Below are positions 27,186-36,814 of a stretch of 64,000 nt of DNA, piece after piece. The notes beneath the pieces are model-generated. The model had not been told where the DNA came from, searched no databases, and worked only from the letters and a program-made list of their open reading frames with translations. Within the stretch, counting starts at the first letter, position 1; each line of letters opens with the position of its first letter. This DNA comes from Fischerella sp. CENA71. GTDB taxonomy: Bacteria; Cyanobacteriota; Cyanobacteriia; Cyanobacteriales; Nostocaceae. Where the stretch lies: the NCBI GenBank assembly GCA_024239075.1, contig JANBVI010000004.1, forward strand, positions 124,001 through 188,000, given 5' to 3'. Made by a program: the position numbers and the translations under genes.

Positions 27186-28028
27186 CTACTCATACCGTTG
27201 TTCAACAATACCCACTAGGGATTGCAAATCAAATTTTTCATCTTCTCCACTCAAGCAAATTCCCGCACTCATTACGGTTAAATCTGTTTTAGAAATAGCG
27301 CTGGTGTGATGTTCGCCATCAGCAGTTGTCCACTGTACCACCCAATGATCTTGGCGATCGCGAAATTCATCTAATTTTCCACCACCCATTTGCAATGCTT
27401 TTTGCAGCAGCTTTTCATCACGTTGTTGTTGCTGCAAAGCCGCAAATTCTTTGGTGTGTTGGGCAACAATTTCGTATACTGTCCGCATTTCTGGTGTCAA
27501 ACCCTGAAAGCGGAGTTGATCTGGTGGTGTGATTTGTTTAAGGTGTTCTCGCAGTTTTTCGGTAACTAACGGATCAGCACGGCGATCGCATTCGTCAAAC
27601 CACCAAGCAGCACCATCAGTATGGGCAATAATTACCTCAAATTTGGCTCCATCTGTAACTAAATTTACTGCTACAGGACGGCAATATCCACAGCGTTGTC
27701 GCATGTCAGCTTCGTTGACTGGGTAAGCTAACCAAGTTTGCGATCGCAATGGGTGAGCAAGTCGCAAACGCAGTGGTTTAAAGTATTGTAGGTATTCGGC
27801 AATTTGGGGTAAGTTAGGTTCTTCAACTACTGTCGCGACTTTCTCATCTATTGGTTGAAAGATACCCCAACCTTCAAAGTCACGAGGTTTAGGATTAAAT
27901 GTATAAATTATTCCTGCCATTCTAGTTCGTACCTTGCCACCACGCACACAGGGTGCGATAAAGTGGGTGGAACGTAGGTTATTTTCCTCGGCAGCGAGTT
28001 GGTTAATTAGCTTACGGATATCTGTCAT
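27186..28028 (-). CDS. Conserved hypothetical protein
   Basis: I do not recognise a functional family. From ATG 28028 the product is 280 aa, soluble and without signal peptide or membrane segments. Notable parts are a beta-rich N-terminal half (GGKVRTRMAGIIYTF, GWGIFQPID), a possible metal pair RCGYCRPV at ~128-135, a helical linker (HTKEFAALQQQQRDEK) and a C-terminal part with HWVVQWTTADGEHHTSAIS. A nucleic-acid or metal role is possible but unsupported. It runs convergent with pyrC across a repeat element. Confidence 0.8.
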   Translation of the reverse strand: MTDIRKLINQLAAEENNLRSTHFIAPCVRGGKVRTRMAGIIYTFNPKPRDFEGWGIFQPIDEKVATVVEEPNLPQIAEYLQYFKPLRLRLAHPLRSQTWLAYPVNEADMRQRCGYCRPVAVNLVTDGAKFEVIIAHTDGAAWWFDECDRRADPLVTEKLREHLKQITPPDQLRFQGLTPEMRTVYEIVAQHTKEFAALQQQQRDEKLLQKALQMGGGKLDEFRDRQDHWVVQWTTADGEHHTSAISKTDLTVMSAGICLSGEDEKFDLQSLVGIVEQRYE

Positions 28029-28357
28029 ATACAAATAGTTTTAAAAAATTAAATTTAATTATTCATTTGTAGAGACTCTTAACAAGGAACTTTTAACAGC
28101 GAAATAATATATGTAACAAATTGTGTTTAAGTACTGAAATTGTTTGACACTCCAAGAAGACTGTTCAAGAGTTTTAACCCATTAAAAGGGGTTTAAGCTA
28201 TAAGCCGTAAATGTATTTCACGGGATTTTACACCAATTGCAAAATGTTAGTAAAAATTTTTTATTATCCTTCTTTCAAACTACGCTAACATAATGCAAAT
28301 ATTCAACAAGTAATGTTTTGTTTATCCAGATAATCACATAAATCAAAAAGACAGTCG
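28029..28357. other. Divergent intergenic region
   Basis: About 330 bp separates the hypothetical gene from the arginase-family gene. One weak inverted repeat (AACCC/GGGTT near 28177-28195) is seen. No gene or clear promoter elements could be supported. Confidence 0.45.
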
Positions 28358-29398
28358 ATGAGTAATCAATTTTCAGAGTACAATCCTAGCGGCATCGGAC
28401 AAATTAATGGCAACCTCTTCGGTTTACCTTGCGATTATGAGTCTGCAAATTTAATTGTCTTTGGTGTTCCGTGGGAAGTTACCGTTTCCTATGGTGCGGG
28501 TACGGCGAATGGGCCACAAAGAATCCTTGATGCTTCACCGCAATTAGACTTGTTCGATTTTGATCACCCTGATGGATGGAAACAGGGAATTTTCATGGCA
28601 GAAATTCCCCAGGATATTCTCGATAAAAACGCATACTATCGTTATTTAGCTGCAACAATTATTGAACGCCTAGAGCAAGGTCAAAAATTAACAGATACAC
28701 CAGATTTAACTCCTGTGATCACAGAAATTAACCAAGCCAGTCAACAGCTCAATCAATGGTTATTTGCACAGTGTCAAGAAGCTATTAATCATGGTAAAAG
28801 AGTTGCGGTGATTGGAGGAGATCATAGTTCACCATTAGGTTATTTTCAAGCATTAGCAGCTAAATATTCTAATTTTGGTATTTTACATATAGATGCCCAT
28901 GCAGATTTACGGGATACCTATGAAGGATTTGAATTTTCTCATGCTTCTATCATGTTTAATGCTATGAAAATACCGCAAATTTCCAAATTAGTACAGGTAG
29001 GTTTGCGTGATATTTGTCATGATGAAGTGGAAATGATTAGTCAATCCAATAGTCGCATAGTTGCTTATTACGACTCAATGATCAAACAAAAACTTTACTC
29101 TGGAACTACTTGGATTGAAGTATGTCGCTCAATTATCGGTCATTTACCCGAATACGTTCATATTAGCTTTGATGTTGATGGCCTTGATCCAAAACTTTGT
29201 CCGAAGACAGGTACTCCTGTTCCTGGAGGACTGGAATTAGAGCAAACTTTTTGTTTATTTCGTGAATTAGTAAAAAGCGGTAGAAAAATAATTGGTTTTG
29301 ATGTTTGTGAAGTTGGTGATGCTGAGTGGGATGGTAATGTCGGGGCGCGGATTGTTTACAAGCTGGCAAATTTTATGGATTTATCTCAGAAAAGATAG
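28358..29398 (+). CDS. Arginase/agmatinase family hydrolase
   Basis: This 346-aa ureohydrolase-fold enzyme carries the binuclear manganese motifs AVIGGDHSS, HIDAHADLRD and SFDVDGLDPK, all with intact His/Asp ligands. Family members cleave agmatine, arginine or related guanidino compounds to urea and an amine. The cyanobacterial group includes agmatinase-like proteins with unverified or guanidine-type substrates, so I leave the gene unnamed. A ~60-residue insert (HPDGWKQGIF to TDTPDLTPV) precedes the first metal motif. It appears monocistronic. Confidence 0.88.
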   Translation: MSNQFSEYNPSGIGQINGNLFGLPCDYESANLIVFGVPWEVTVSYGAGTANGPQRILDASPQLDLFDFDHPDGWKQGIFMAEIPQDILDKNAYYRYLAATIIERLEQGQKLTDTPDLTPVITEINQASQQLNQWLFAQCQEAINHGKRVAVIGGDHSSPLGYFQALAAKYSNFGILHIDAHADLRDTYEGFEFSHASIMFNAMKIPQISKLVQVGLRDICHDEVEMISQSNSRIVAYYDSMIKQKLYSGTTWIEVCRSIIGHLPEYVHISFDVDGLDPKLCPKTGTPVPGGLELEQTFCLFRELVKSGRKIIGFDVCEVGDAEWDGNVGARIVYKLANFMDLSQKR

Positions 29399-29474
29399 TT
29401 GAAGCGATCGCTATTATGATTGCGTAAATTACTGAAATGAAAAAGCATTTAAAGCAAATAATCTAAGTGGAGTC

Positions 29475-29530
29475 AATCCAAAATCCATAGACGCACTTCG
29501 TGCGTCTTCTCGGCAGAGTAATCCAAAATT
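29475..29530. repeat. Palindromic repeat related to the ldpA insertion
   Basis: AATCCAAAATCCATAGACGC, then an inner hairpin ACGCACTTCGTGCGT, then GAGTAATCCAAAAT. The same outer parts occur in frame inside ldpA (31876-31932). Confidence 0.8.
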
Positions 29531-29588
29531 AGATGACTCTTAAATAATAACTTTTGCTTATCATAAATATTAATATTCCTAAAGTAAA

Positions 29589-30887
29589 ATGCATTTGACT
29601 CCAAAAAGAGATTCCAAAGCAAATATCTTGGTAGTAGATGATACTCCTGATAATTTGCGACTTTTGTCAGCAATGCTTACTACACAAGGCTATGAAGTTC
29701 GTAAAGCCTTGAGTGGGAAAATGGCGCTTACTGCTTGCCAAATGGTTTTGCCAGATGTGATTTTGTTAGATATTAATATGCCAGAAATGGATGGCTACGA
29801 AGTTTGCAGACAGTTAAAAGCTAATGACAGCACTTGTCGAATTCCAGTTATTTTTATTAGCGCTCTTGATGATGTTTTAGACAAAGTAAAAGCTTTTGAT
29901 ATTGGTGGTGTCGATTATATTACTAAACCATTTCATGGAGTAGAAGTCGTATTACGAATAGAAAATCAGCTAAAACTATGTTCATTACAAAATCAATTAC
30001 ACCAAAAAAATATCTTATTGCAAAAAGCTCTTGATGATTTGCAAACTTCTCAAGTTCAAATGATTCAACAAGAAAAAATGGCAGCATTAGGACAATTGGT
30101 AGCAGGGATAGCTCATGAAGTGAACAATCCTATAAGTTTTATCTACGGCAACCTTGAATATGTTGGGCAATATGTACAAGATTTAATAAATTTAATAGAA
30201 GCCTATCAACAAGAATATCCATCTCCTACATTAAAAATTCAAGAAATTGTTAAACAAATAGACTTGAATTTTTTGCTCAACGATCAACAAAACCTCATGG
30301 ATGCAATGTATAGGGGAGCAGAACGTATCCGTTCTATTGTTGAAGCACTACAAAACTTCTCCCGACTTGATGAAGCGCAAATGAAGTGTGTAAATGTCCA
30401 TGAAGGTATAGATAGTACTGTAGTGATGTTGCAACACCGACTTAAGAAAACAACAAATCGTCCTGCAATTACAGTATTTAAAGAGTATAGTGATTTACCG
30501 TTAGTTACTTGTTATGCCAGTGAACTCAACCAAGTCTTTATGCATCTGTTGAATAATGCGATCGATGCTTTGGATGAGTCAAATGTCAATAGTCAATTGT
30601 CATTAGCAAATGATCAAGGACAAATTCACATTCGCACGATGCTGACAAACTCGGATAGCGTCAAGATTTGTATCGCTGATAATGGGCCTGGAATATCTGA
30701 ATCCGTGCGATCGCGAATGTTCGACCCATTTTTTACTACAAAACCACCAGGCAAGGGTAGTGGACTTGGATTGGCAATTAGTTATCAGATTGTCGTGCAG
30801 AAACATCAAGGAAAACTCACCTGTAACTCACTACCAGGGCAAGGGACAGAGTTTATCGTCGAAATTCCTCTCCAACAAAGCGAATGA
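29589..30887 (+). CDS. Response regulator-histidine kinase hybrid
   Basis: This 432-aa soluble hybrid begins with a receiver domain ([12 protein letters not shown]; phosphoacceptor Asp in [13 protein letters not shown]; Lys in DYITKPF). A coiled-coil linker follows and then a HisKA-type domain with the phosphorylated His in [13 protein letters not shown]. The HATPase domain has an N box ([12 protein letters not shown]), G1 (IADNGPGI) and G2 ([11 protein letters not shown]). There is no membrane or sensor domain, so input must come through the receiver domain from another kinase or partner. No cognate regulator is adjacent. The signal is unknown. Confidence 0.92.
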   Translation: MHLTPKRDSKANILVVDDTPDNLRLLSAMLTTQGYEVRKALSGKMALTACQMVLPDVILLDINMPEMDGYEVCRQLKANDSTCRIPVIFISALDDVLDKVKAFDIGGVDYITKPFHGVEVVLRIENQLKLCSLQNQLHQKNILLQKALDDLQTSQVQMIQQEKMAALGQLVAGIAHEVNNPISFIYGNLEYVGQYVQDLINLIEAYQQEYPSPTLKIQEIVKQIDLNFLLNDQQNLMDAMYRGAERIRSIVEALQNFSRLDEAQMKCVNVHEGIDSTVVMLQHRLKKTTNRPAITVFKEYSDLPLVTCYASELNQVFMHLLNNAIDALDESNVNSQLSLANDQGQIHIRTMLTNSDSVKICIADNGPGISESVRSRMFDPFFTTKPPGKGSGLGLAISYQIVVQKHQGKLTCNSLPGQGTEFIVEIPLQQSE

Positions 30888-30938
30888 AATTAGGCAAATG
30901 CCTAGAAGATTTTTCTGTCACATAGCATAATAGATAAT

Positions 30939-32120
30939 GTGACTGATCACCTCAACCCCTTGCAATCGCTTAAAGAAGGTCACTGGTTCAAGCTCATTTG
31001 CGGAGCCAGCTTTCAACACCTGCCTGCGGTCAGAAGTTTAACATTGGCCTACACACTAGCAGGTGCTGATTGTATAGATGTGGCTGCCGATCCGGCTGTA
31101 ATTGCCGCAGTTCGAGAGGCGCTACAAGTTGCCGCTGAGTTTGCCGAAGACGCACAAGCACGAGGCTTTGCCAACAAAGGAAAGTCACCTTTTTTGATGG
31201 TTAGCCTCAATGATGGAGAAGATCCGCATTTTCGCAAAGCAAAATTTAATTCTACAGAGTGTCCTGCAAATTGCCCTAGACCATGTGAAAAAATTTGCCC
31301 CGCACAGGCAATAAAATTTAGCAATGCACCAGAGCATTTTTCAGGAGTGATATCCAACAAGTGCTACGGTTGTGGTCGTTGCATACCAATCTGTCCTTAT
31401 GGTATAATCAATACAGATTCTTACGTAATAACACCAGAAGCGATCGCACCATTAATTTTGTCAACTGGGGTAGATGCCATAGAAATTCATACACAAGTAG
31501 GACGTTTAACTGAATTTCAGCAATTGTGGCAAGCAATAGCACCCTGGGTTGAAAAACTGAAGTTAGTAGCGATTAGTTGTCCAGACGGTGAGGGTATGAT
31601 TGATTACCTACATGCCCTGTATGGTGCGATCGCTCCACATAATTATGCCTTAATTTGGCAAACCGACGGACGGCCGATGAGTGGTGATATTGGCGATGGC
31701 ACCACTACAGCCGCAGTCAAATTAGGGCAAAAAGTCTTGGCAGCAAAACTACCCGGATACGTGCAGTTAGCAGGCGGCACGAACAGTTACACCGTTGCCA
31801 AGTTAAGGGCGATGGGACTCCTAAACGATTTTAGATTGCCGATTTTAGATTTTGGATTGAAACAACCCAATTCACAATCCAAAATCCATAGACGCTTCTG
31901 CGGCTTCCCGCAGGGTAATCCAAAATCCAAAATTTCTGGGGTCGCTTACGGCAGCTACGCCCGTGTATTGCTGTCACCAATTTTAGAGCAGTTAGAAGCA
32001 AGGGAGGTGAATGACGCCAGTGTCAAAACAACTGTCCGCCTAGAAGATGAACCAGAATTGCTCTGGCAAGCTGTTGGACTTGCCCATTCTCTTGTTTCCC
32101 AGCTCAAGTCCCAGCAGTAG
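30939..32120 (+). CDS. ldpA: LdpA-like iron-sulfur protein (circadian input), with in-frame repeat insertion
   Basis: This 393-aa protein starts at GTG (MTDHLNPLQSL). LdpA in Synechococcus senses redox state and adjusts circadian period. Two ferredoxin-like clusters are visible: CPANCPRPCEKICP and CYGCGRCIPICP. A TIM-barrel-like part follows (IALIWQTDGRPMSGD). Residues ~297-332 are encoded by a palindromic repeat (31828-31938) that keeps the frame, and normal sequence resumes at GVAYGSYARVLLSP. Whether the inserted loop is tolerated is unknown. It lies 66 bp before the R3H ATPase gene, in the same direction. Confidence 0.9.
   Translation: MTDHLNPLQSLKEGHWFKLICGASFQHLPAVRSLTLAYTLAGADCIDVAADPAVIAAVREALQVAAEFAEDAQARGFANKGKSPFLMVSLNDGEDPHFRKAKFNSTECPANCPRPCEKICPAQAIKFSNAPEHFSGVISNKCYGCGRCIPICPYGIINTDSYVITPEAIAPLILSTGVDAIEIHTQVGRLTEFQQLWQAIAPWVEKLKLVAISCPDGEGMIDYLHALYGAIAPHNYALIWQTDGRPMSGDIGDGTTTAAVKLGQKVLAAKLPGYVQLAGGTNSYTVAKLRAMGLLNDFRLPILDFGLKQPNSQSKIHRRFCGFPQGNPKSKISGVAYGSYARVLLSPILEQLEAREVNDASVKTTVRLEDEPELLWQAVGLAHSLVSQLKSQQ
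31828..31938. repeat. Palindromic repeat inserted in ldpA
   Basis: The outer arms are ATTTTAGATTTTGGATTG and CAATCCAAAATCC, with an inner hairpin CTGCGG...CCCGCAG. It continues into AATCCAAAATCCAAAATT. Length is near 111 bp (37 codons), so the frame survives. It matches the intergenic copies at 29475-29530 and 18514-18684. Confidence 0.8.
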
Positions 32121-32186
32121 GGTACGGGCAAAACCTCGTGTCCATAAAAGCATATCGCTATCTCTAAAAACGTCACCATAATAAGC

Positions 32187-33923
32187 ATGACGATTACAGA
32201 AGATCTCCAAAAATTGTTAGATATTTTGCCCCAAGACCTGCGGCAAATATTAGAGAAGCATCCCCAACGAGATAGTTTAGTGGAAGTGGTTTTAGATTTG
32301 GGCCGTCGCCCAGAAGCCCGCTTCCCTCATCAAGCTGAGTATCTGAGCGAAGTAGCCATCACTCAGAACGTGATCGATGATTGTATTCAGCGAGTGGGAA
32401 GCTTTGGCGGAGATAACCGAGCCGGAATAGAGCAAACTTTGCATAGAATCAGTGCCATCCGTAACCGCACCGGTAAGATTATTGGCTTAACTTGCCGTGT
32501 TGGTCGAGCGGTGTTTGGAACCATCGGCATGATTCGCGATTTAGTGGAAACTGGTAAATCGATTCTGATGCTGGGACGCCCAGGTGTGGGTAAAACCACT
32601 GCCTTACGAGAAATTGCTCGTGTTTTGGCGGATGAGTTGAACAAACGCGTGGTGATTATTGACACCTCTAATGAAATCGCTGGTGATGGTGATGTTCCCC
32701 ATCCGGCAATTGGGAAAGCCAGACGGATGCAAGTTGCTCATCCTGAATTACAACATCAAGTGATGATTGAAGCTGTGGAAAACCACATGCCAGAGGTGAT
32801 CGTCATTGATGAAATTGGCACAGAACTAGAAGCATTAGCCGCTCGTACTATTGCCGAACGGGGTGTACAGTTGGTAGGTACTGCCCACGGAAACCAAATT
32901 GAAAACTTAATCAAAAACCCGACTCTTTCAGATTTGGTTGGTGGTATCCAAGCTGTGACATTAGGGGATGATGAAGCTAGGCGCCGGGGCAGTCAAAAAA
33001 CTGTTTTGGAACGTAAAGCACCTCCAACTTTCGAGATTGCTGTGGAAATGCTGGAACGCCAACGCTGGGTAGTCCATGAGAGTGTTGCTGACACAGTCGA
33101 TAGTTTGCTCAGAGGGCATCAGCCTAGTCCACAGGTGAGAACTGTTGACGAAGAAGGCAAAGTTAAGATTACACGCCAGTTAGTACCTTTGAATGGTCGT
33201 TCTCAAACTCTCGCCAAAGAAGAGTCATTTGTACCAGCACGACAATCAAACGGCTGGCGCTCATCTGGTCAAATGCAAGCATTACCATTACCAGTTACCA
33301 CCCAACCAACCAAGTTGAGTAGGCATAATGAATTTGACCGCTTACTAGATGAATCTTTCAATTACTTTGGTGGCTACGATGATGCTGATAGTAAACTAGC
33401 AGGGCCAAATGGTGAAGAGTTGCCACTGCATATCTATCCCTATGGTGTCAGCCGTAGTCAATTAGAACAAGTAGTTGAAGTGTTGAATTTACCTGTGGTC
33501 TTGACAAAAGATATCGATAGTGCTGATGCGATTTTGGCATTGCGATCGCACGTCAAAAACCATGCTAAATTGCGGCAAATGGCTAAAGCCCGACAAGTGC
33601 CAATCCACATGATTAAATCTAGTACCATACCGCAAATTACCCGTGGTTTGCGGCGCTTACTCAACATTGATGATCCGGAGGTAACTGACGATCGCGAACT
33701 GCAATTATTCCTCCACAGCGCCACCGATGATGAAATTGACGCCTTAGAGGAAGCCAGATTAGCAGTCGAAAATATTGTCATTCCTAAAGGACAACCTGTG
33801 GAATTGTTACCCCGTTCTGCTCAAGTGCGGAAAATGCAGCATGAGTTAGTGGAACACTACCGTTTAAAATCCAATAGTTTTGGGGAAGAACCAAATCGGC
33901 GTCTGCGGATTTATCCAGCGTAA
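32187..33923 (+). CDS. R3H domain AAA ATPase (Ycf45/single-stranded nucleic-acid binding type)
   Basis: This 578-aa protein has an N-terminal AAA part like the SpoIIIAA/Ycf45 group: Walker A GRPGVGKTT, Walker B VIVIDEIG, and sensor-type VGTAHGNQIENLI. The middle is a low-complexity linker (VPARQSNGWRSSGQ). The C-terminal half holds a YPYGVSRSQLEQV segment, a REITRGLRRLL-like helix, and finally an R3H motif in VEHYRLKSNSFGEEPNRRLRIYP. R3H domains bind single-stranded nucleic acid. The biological role in cyanobacteria is not well defined. Confidence 0.9.
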   Translation: MTITEDLQKLLDILPQDLRQILEKHPQRDSLVEVVLDLGRRPEARFPHQAEYLSEVAITQNVIDDCIQRVGSFGGDNRAGIEQTLHRISAIRNRTGKIIGLTCRVGRAVFGTIGMIRDLVETGKSILMLGRPGVGKTTALREIARVLADELNKRVVIIDTSNEIAGDGDVPHPAIGKARRMQVAHPELQHQVMIEAVENHMPEVIVIDEIGTELEALAARTIAERGVQLVGTAHGNQIENLIKNPTLSDLVGGIQAVTLGDDEARRRGSQKTVLERKAPPTFEIAVEMLERQRWVVHESVADTVDSLLRGHQPSPQVRTVDEEGKVKITRQLVPLNGRSQTLAKEESFVPARQSNGWRSSGQMQALPLPVTTQPTKLSRHNEFDRLLDESFNYFGGYDDADSKLAGPNGEELPLHIYPYGVSRSQLEQVVEVLNLPVVLTKDIDSADAILALRSHVKNHAKLRQMAKARQVPIHMIKSSTIPQITRGLRRLLNIDDPEVTDDRELQLFLHSATDDEIDALEEARLAVENIVIPKGQPVELLPRSAQVRKMQHELVEHYRLKSNSFGEEPNRRLRIYPA

Positions 33924-33992
33924 TATTGTTTGACAAAAAAAATCCTCATACAAATTGGATTTCATGTAGGGGCGTAACCCAATACGGTTATG

Positions 33993-34022
33993 TGTAGAGA
34001 CGCGAAATTTCGCGTCTCTACA
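33993..34022. terminator. 30-bp perfect palindrome between convergent genes
   Basis: TGTAGAGACGCGAAA and its exact complement form a 30-bp perfect palindrome. It lies between the stops of two convergent genes (33923 and 34026), so it can act as a bidirectional transcript end, though no strong T-run follows. The same core is found at 42102-42125 and 53968-53987, so it also belongs to a dispersed repeat family. Confidence 0.65.
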
Positions 34023-34025
34023 TGA

Positions 34026-35354
34026 CTATAAACTAAACTCCGCAACATCATCTTCACCCATATCTGTATCTTTGCCCACAGCAGTAGGTTTAAAATCAGC
34101 ACCATGAATTAACTCATCAAAAGACTTGCTAGGGTTTTGATAAATTATATTTAAAACACTGAGAAAATCTCGGACAATTTCGCCCGGAGTTAATAATGCT
34201 GCTGCACCCAAGCGATTGACGATCTCTTGGACAAAATTTTTTAAATCAGAAGTTTTTAATGTCTGTATATAAGCAAAATTCAGAGCATGAATTTCTGTTA
34301 ATGTTTGCAAAAGTAATAGGATTTCTTCTTGACTCAAAGGATTGAGTCGCATCACAGGCCCTAAAAATTCTTGTACACCAGCTTGAGTCACAAAACGGCT
34401 TTCTTTTGTACGTCGGCGCCAAGCAGGATCAGCAAATAGTCCGCGATTGGGATCTTCTAAAAATTTTGTTGTTCCACCTATAAACACTCCGAGATTTTCT
34501 GCTTTACACTGCATGGTGTCATTGAAGATTGCTAGCAGCCTGTTGTAATTTTTTTCGCGAGTTACAGTAGTGGGAATTTGATATATATTTGCTGCTTCAT
34601 CCAGCAAGACTACAAGCCCTTTGTAGCCAATTTCCGCAGTAAATTTAGCAATTAATTTAATGTAATCATACCAACTATCATCATCAATAATTACTCGCAC
34701 TCCTAAAGCAGCTTTGGCTTCTGTTTTAGTGCTAAATTCTCCTCGTAACCAACGCAAAGCAGCATTTTTTAGATCATCATCATCTAAGCGATAACCACGC
34801 CAATAAGAAATGATCACATTGCCAAAATCAAAGCCATGAACTAAGTCTTCTATATACTGAATTACTTCCCTAATTTTGGCTTCTACTTGGTCATCAAAGC
34901 CATCATCATTGGGACGCATTCCGGTTTCTTTGGCAACTTCTTGTTGAATTTTACTAATCCATCCCTCTAAAATTGCTACTAAAGCGCCGCCATCAGGGCG
35001 AGTTTTTGTAGCAAGGCGACTCATTAATTCTCGATAAGTTGCTAAACCTTCGTTGTTGCTTCCTGCTAATCGGCGTTCTGAACACAAGTCAGCATCAGTA
35101 ACTACAAAACCTAGCTCCATAGCACGATTGCGAAGTAACTGTAGCATGAAGCTTTTACCGGAACCATAGTTCCCAATTATGAAGCGAAAAGCTGCTACTC
35201 CTTCTGCAATGTCATTGAGGTTTTGTAATAGGCTTTGTAGTTCTTTTTCCCGACCTACTGCTATATGTTCTAATCCTACCCTTGGTACAACACCCGCGCC
35301 AAGAGAATTGATGATAGCAGTGGAGACTTTTTTCGAGATTTTGAGCTTTGCCAT
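34026..35354 (-). CDS. BrxD/DUF2791-type P-loop ATPase
   Basis: This 442-aa ATPase has Walker A IIGNYGSGKS, followed by FVVTDADLCSERRLAGS, and Walker B GLVVLLDEAANIY. A sensor-like GVFIGGTTKFLED and an arginine cluster DPAWRRRTKESRF come after. The pattern matches the DUF2791 family, which includes BREX-system BrxD and ATPases encoded beside TerB-domain proteins. No other BREX genes (methylase, PglZ, BrxL) are visible. It lies 161 bp downstream of a coiled-coil protein with a TerB_C-like tail, a pairing also known outside BREX. A defence or stress role is inferred. Confidence 0.85.
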   Translation of the reverse strand: MAKLKISKKVSTAIINSLGAGVVPRVGLEHIAVGREKELQSLLQNLNDIAEGVAAFRFIIGNYGSGKSFMLQLLRNRAMELGFVVTDADLCSERRLAGSNNEGLATYRELMSRLATKTRPDGGALVAILEGWISKIQQEVAKETGMRPNDDGFDDQVEAKIREVIQYIEDLVHGFDFGNVIISYWRGYRLDDDDLKNAALRWLRGEFSTKTEAKAALGVRVIIDDDSWYDYIKLIAKFTAEIGYKGLVVLLDEAANIYQIPTTVTREKNYNRLLAIFNDTMQCKAENLGVFIGGTTKFLEDPNRGLFADPAWRRRTKESRFVTQAGVQEFLGPVMRLNPLSQEEILLLLQTLTEIHALNFAYIQTLKTSDLKNFVQEIVNRLGAAALLTPGEIVRDFLSVLNIIYQNPSKSFDELIHGADFKPTAVGKDTDMGEDDVAEFSL

Positions 35355-35515
35355 GTAAATTCACCTCACCTCAATGTATTTTAGCTTGAAGGTGAGCTTT
35401 GCTTTCATGTGGGGTAAGGTCAAGAAATAGGAGTGTAGGGGGATCAGGGTATAAGGATGTAGGGGAAAGGATGTAATCAGCACCTCTATTATGTTATTGC
35501 TTAAAGTCTTCGCTT

Positions 35516-36796
35516 CTATTTAATATTTTTGTAGATTGCGATCGCTCTTTCCACGTCACTTTTATACTCTGGATAAATTTCTGGAGTTGCTACATTTGGA
35601 TCAATGAGCAATTCGCCAATCGTGTTATTAGCATTTTCATTGATAGAATCAATTAATAAATTTGGCATAGTAATATTAGCTTCAGCTATTTTTTTTATAG
35701 CTGCATTCGGATTATCATCTTCTATAATTGCTTTTAATACCTGAATTTCTGATTCAGATAAATGATTTAGTAAGCTAGACCATTCTGAGGTAAATTCCTC
35801 TAGATTATTTGATTTCTCTAGCTCATCTACTGTATCAAGTAAATCAGCAAACGGGAAAAGTTCTACATCTTCTTCCTGATTATTTTCTAAGACATTGCTG
35901 GAATCTAAATTTTCTATTTGCTGTAATAATTCCCATACTTGATTTTGTAAATGACCGCGTTCATCTTGCAATAAGGAAATTTGACTTTCCAATTGCTGGA
36001 GTTGGTTTTGCTGCTCTGCTAATTGTGCTTTTAAGGAATTTAAATTAATTTCTATCTTTTCTGTTTCTAGCTTTTTGTCTATTAATAATTGATTTTGTTG
36101 CTGATTTTCTGCTTCTAGTTCTTGAACTTGTAGTCTCATTTCATATAATTTTTCTTCTAGTTGAGGTTTTAGCCTTTCTAGAAGAGTTAAGTTACTTTCT
36201 AAGTCTTGTCTTTGCTGCAACAGTTCACACAGCTGATTATGTAACTGATTGATCTCAGCTTTAGAAACACTACAATTTAATTCTAATCGGCGTTTTTCGG
36301 CATTGATAGCAGACAAGGAATTATTATGTTCTAATTTTGTTTTTTCTAGTTCGGCAATCTCATTTTGTAAAAGATTAATTTGTGATTCCAACTGTTTTTT
36401 TTCGATTGCATAACTGCTTAACTCACGGCTAAGACTATCTCGTTGGTTTCGACGTTCATTTATTTGATTTTGTAATTTACTAGATTCTTGATATAACAGA
36501 GAATGTTGAGTTTCTAATTCATTGACTTCTGCAACTACACGAGATTTTAAATTTTCTAATTCTTTAATACGTTTGTGGAGAGAATCTAGAACTAGCATTT
36601 CACTCGCTCGGCGTCGCTTGTCTATAAACAAGGCTGCGAGATAGGTAGAAAATATTGTGATGACGCCTGTAAAAAAGGCGCTTTTAACATCCCAACTAAA
36701 GACTAAACCAAGTCCAAAACTCGCACCAAAGGCAACTACACCGAGAATAAGTCGATTACTTACTGTTGCTGACTGCATATTGCTGGTTTTGAGCAT
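35516..36796 (-). CDS. Membrane-anchored coiled-coil protein with TerB_C-like C-terminus
   Basis: This 426-aa protein has two close N-terminal hydrophobic segments (LILGVVAFGASFGLGLVF and AFFTGVITIFSTYLAALFI). A long coiled coil runs from ~60 to ~300, rich in Gln, Glu and Leu. An acidic linker (NNQEEDVELFPFAD) and a C-terminal domain follow. The domain pattern LSESEIQVLKAIIEDDNP, TMPNLLIDSINENANNTIGE resembles the TerB_C family, in which the INE helix is conserved. It probably stands on the plasma membrane with the tail in the cytoplasm. Its gene lies between two ATPase genes, 18 bp after one. Confidence 0.78.
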   Translation of the reverse strand: MLKTSNMQSATVSNRLILGVVAFGASFGLGLVFSWDVKSAFFTGVITIFSTYLAALFIDKRRRASEMLVLDSLHKRIKELENLKSRVVAEVNELETQHSLLYQESSKLQNQINERRNQRDSLSRELSSYAIEKKQLESQINLLQNEIAELEKTKLEHNNSLSAINAEKRRLELNCSVSKAEINQLHNQLCELLQQRQDLESNLTLLERLKPQLEEKLYEMRLQVQELEAENQQQNQLLIDKKLETEKIEINLNSLKAQLAEQQNQLQQLESQISLLQDERGHLQNQVWELLQQIENLDSSNVLENNQEEDVELFPFADLLDTVDELEKSNNLEEFTSEWSSLLNHLSESEIQVLKAIIEDDNPNAAIKKIAEANITMPNLLIDSINENANNTIGELLIDPNVATPEIYPEYKSDVERAIAIYKNIK

Positions 36797-36814
36797 TTTT
36801 CTTTCTTTTGACTT

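Noticed and set aside
34026-35354. Complete BREX defence system
   Set aside because: Only the BrxD-like ATPase is present. No PglX methylase, PglZ, BrxC or BrxL gene is found in the flanks.
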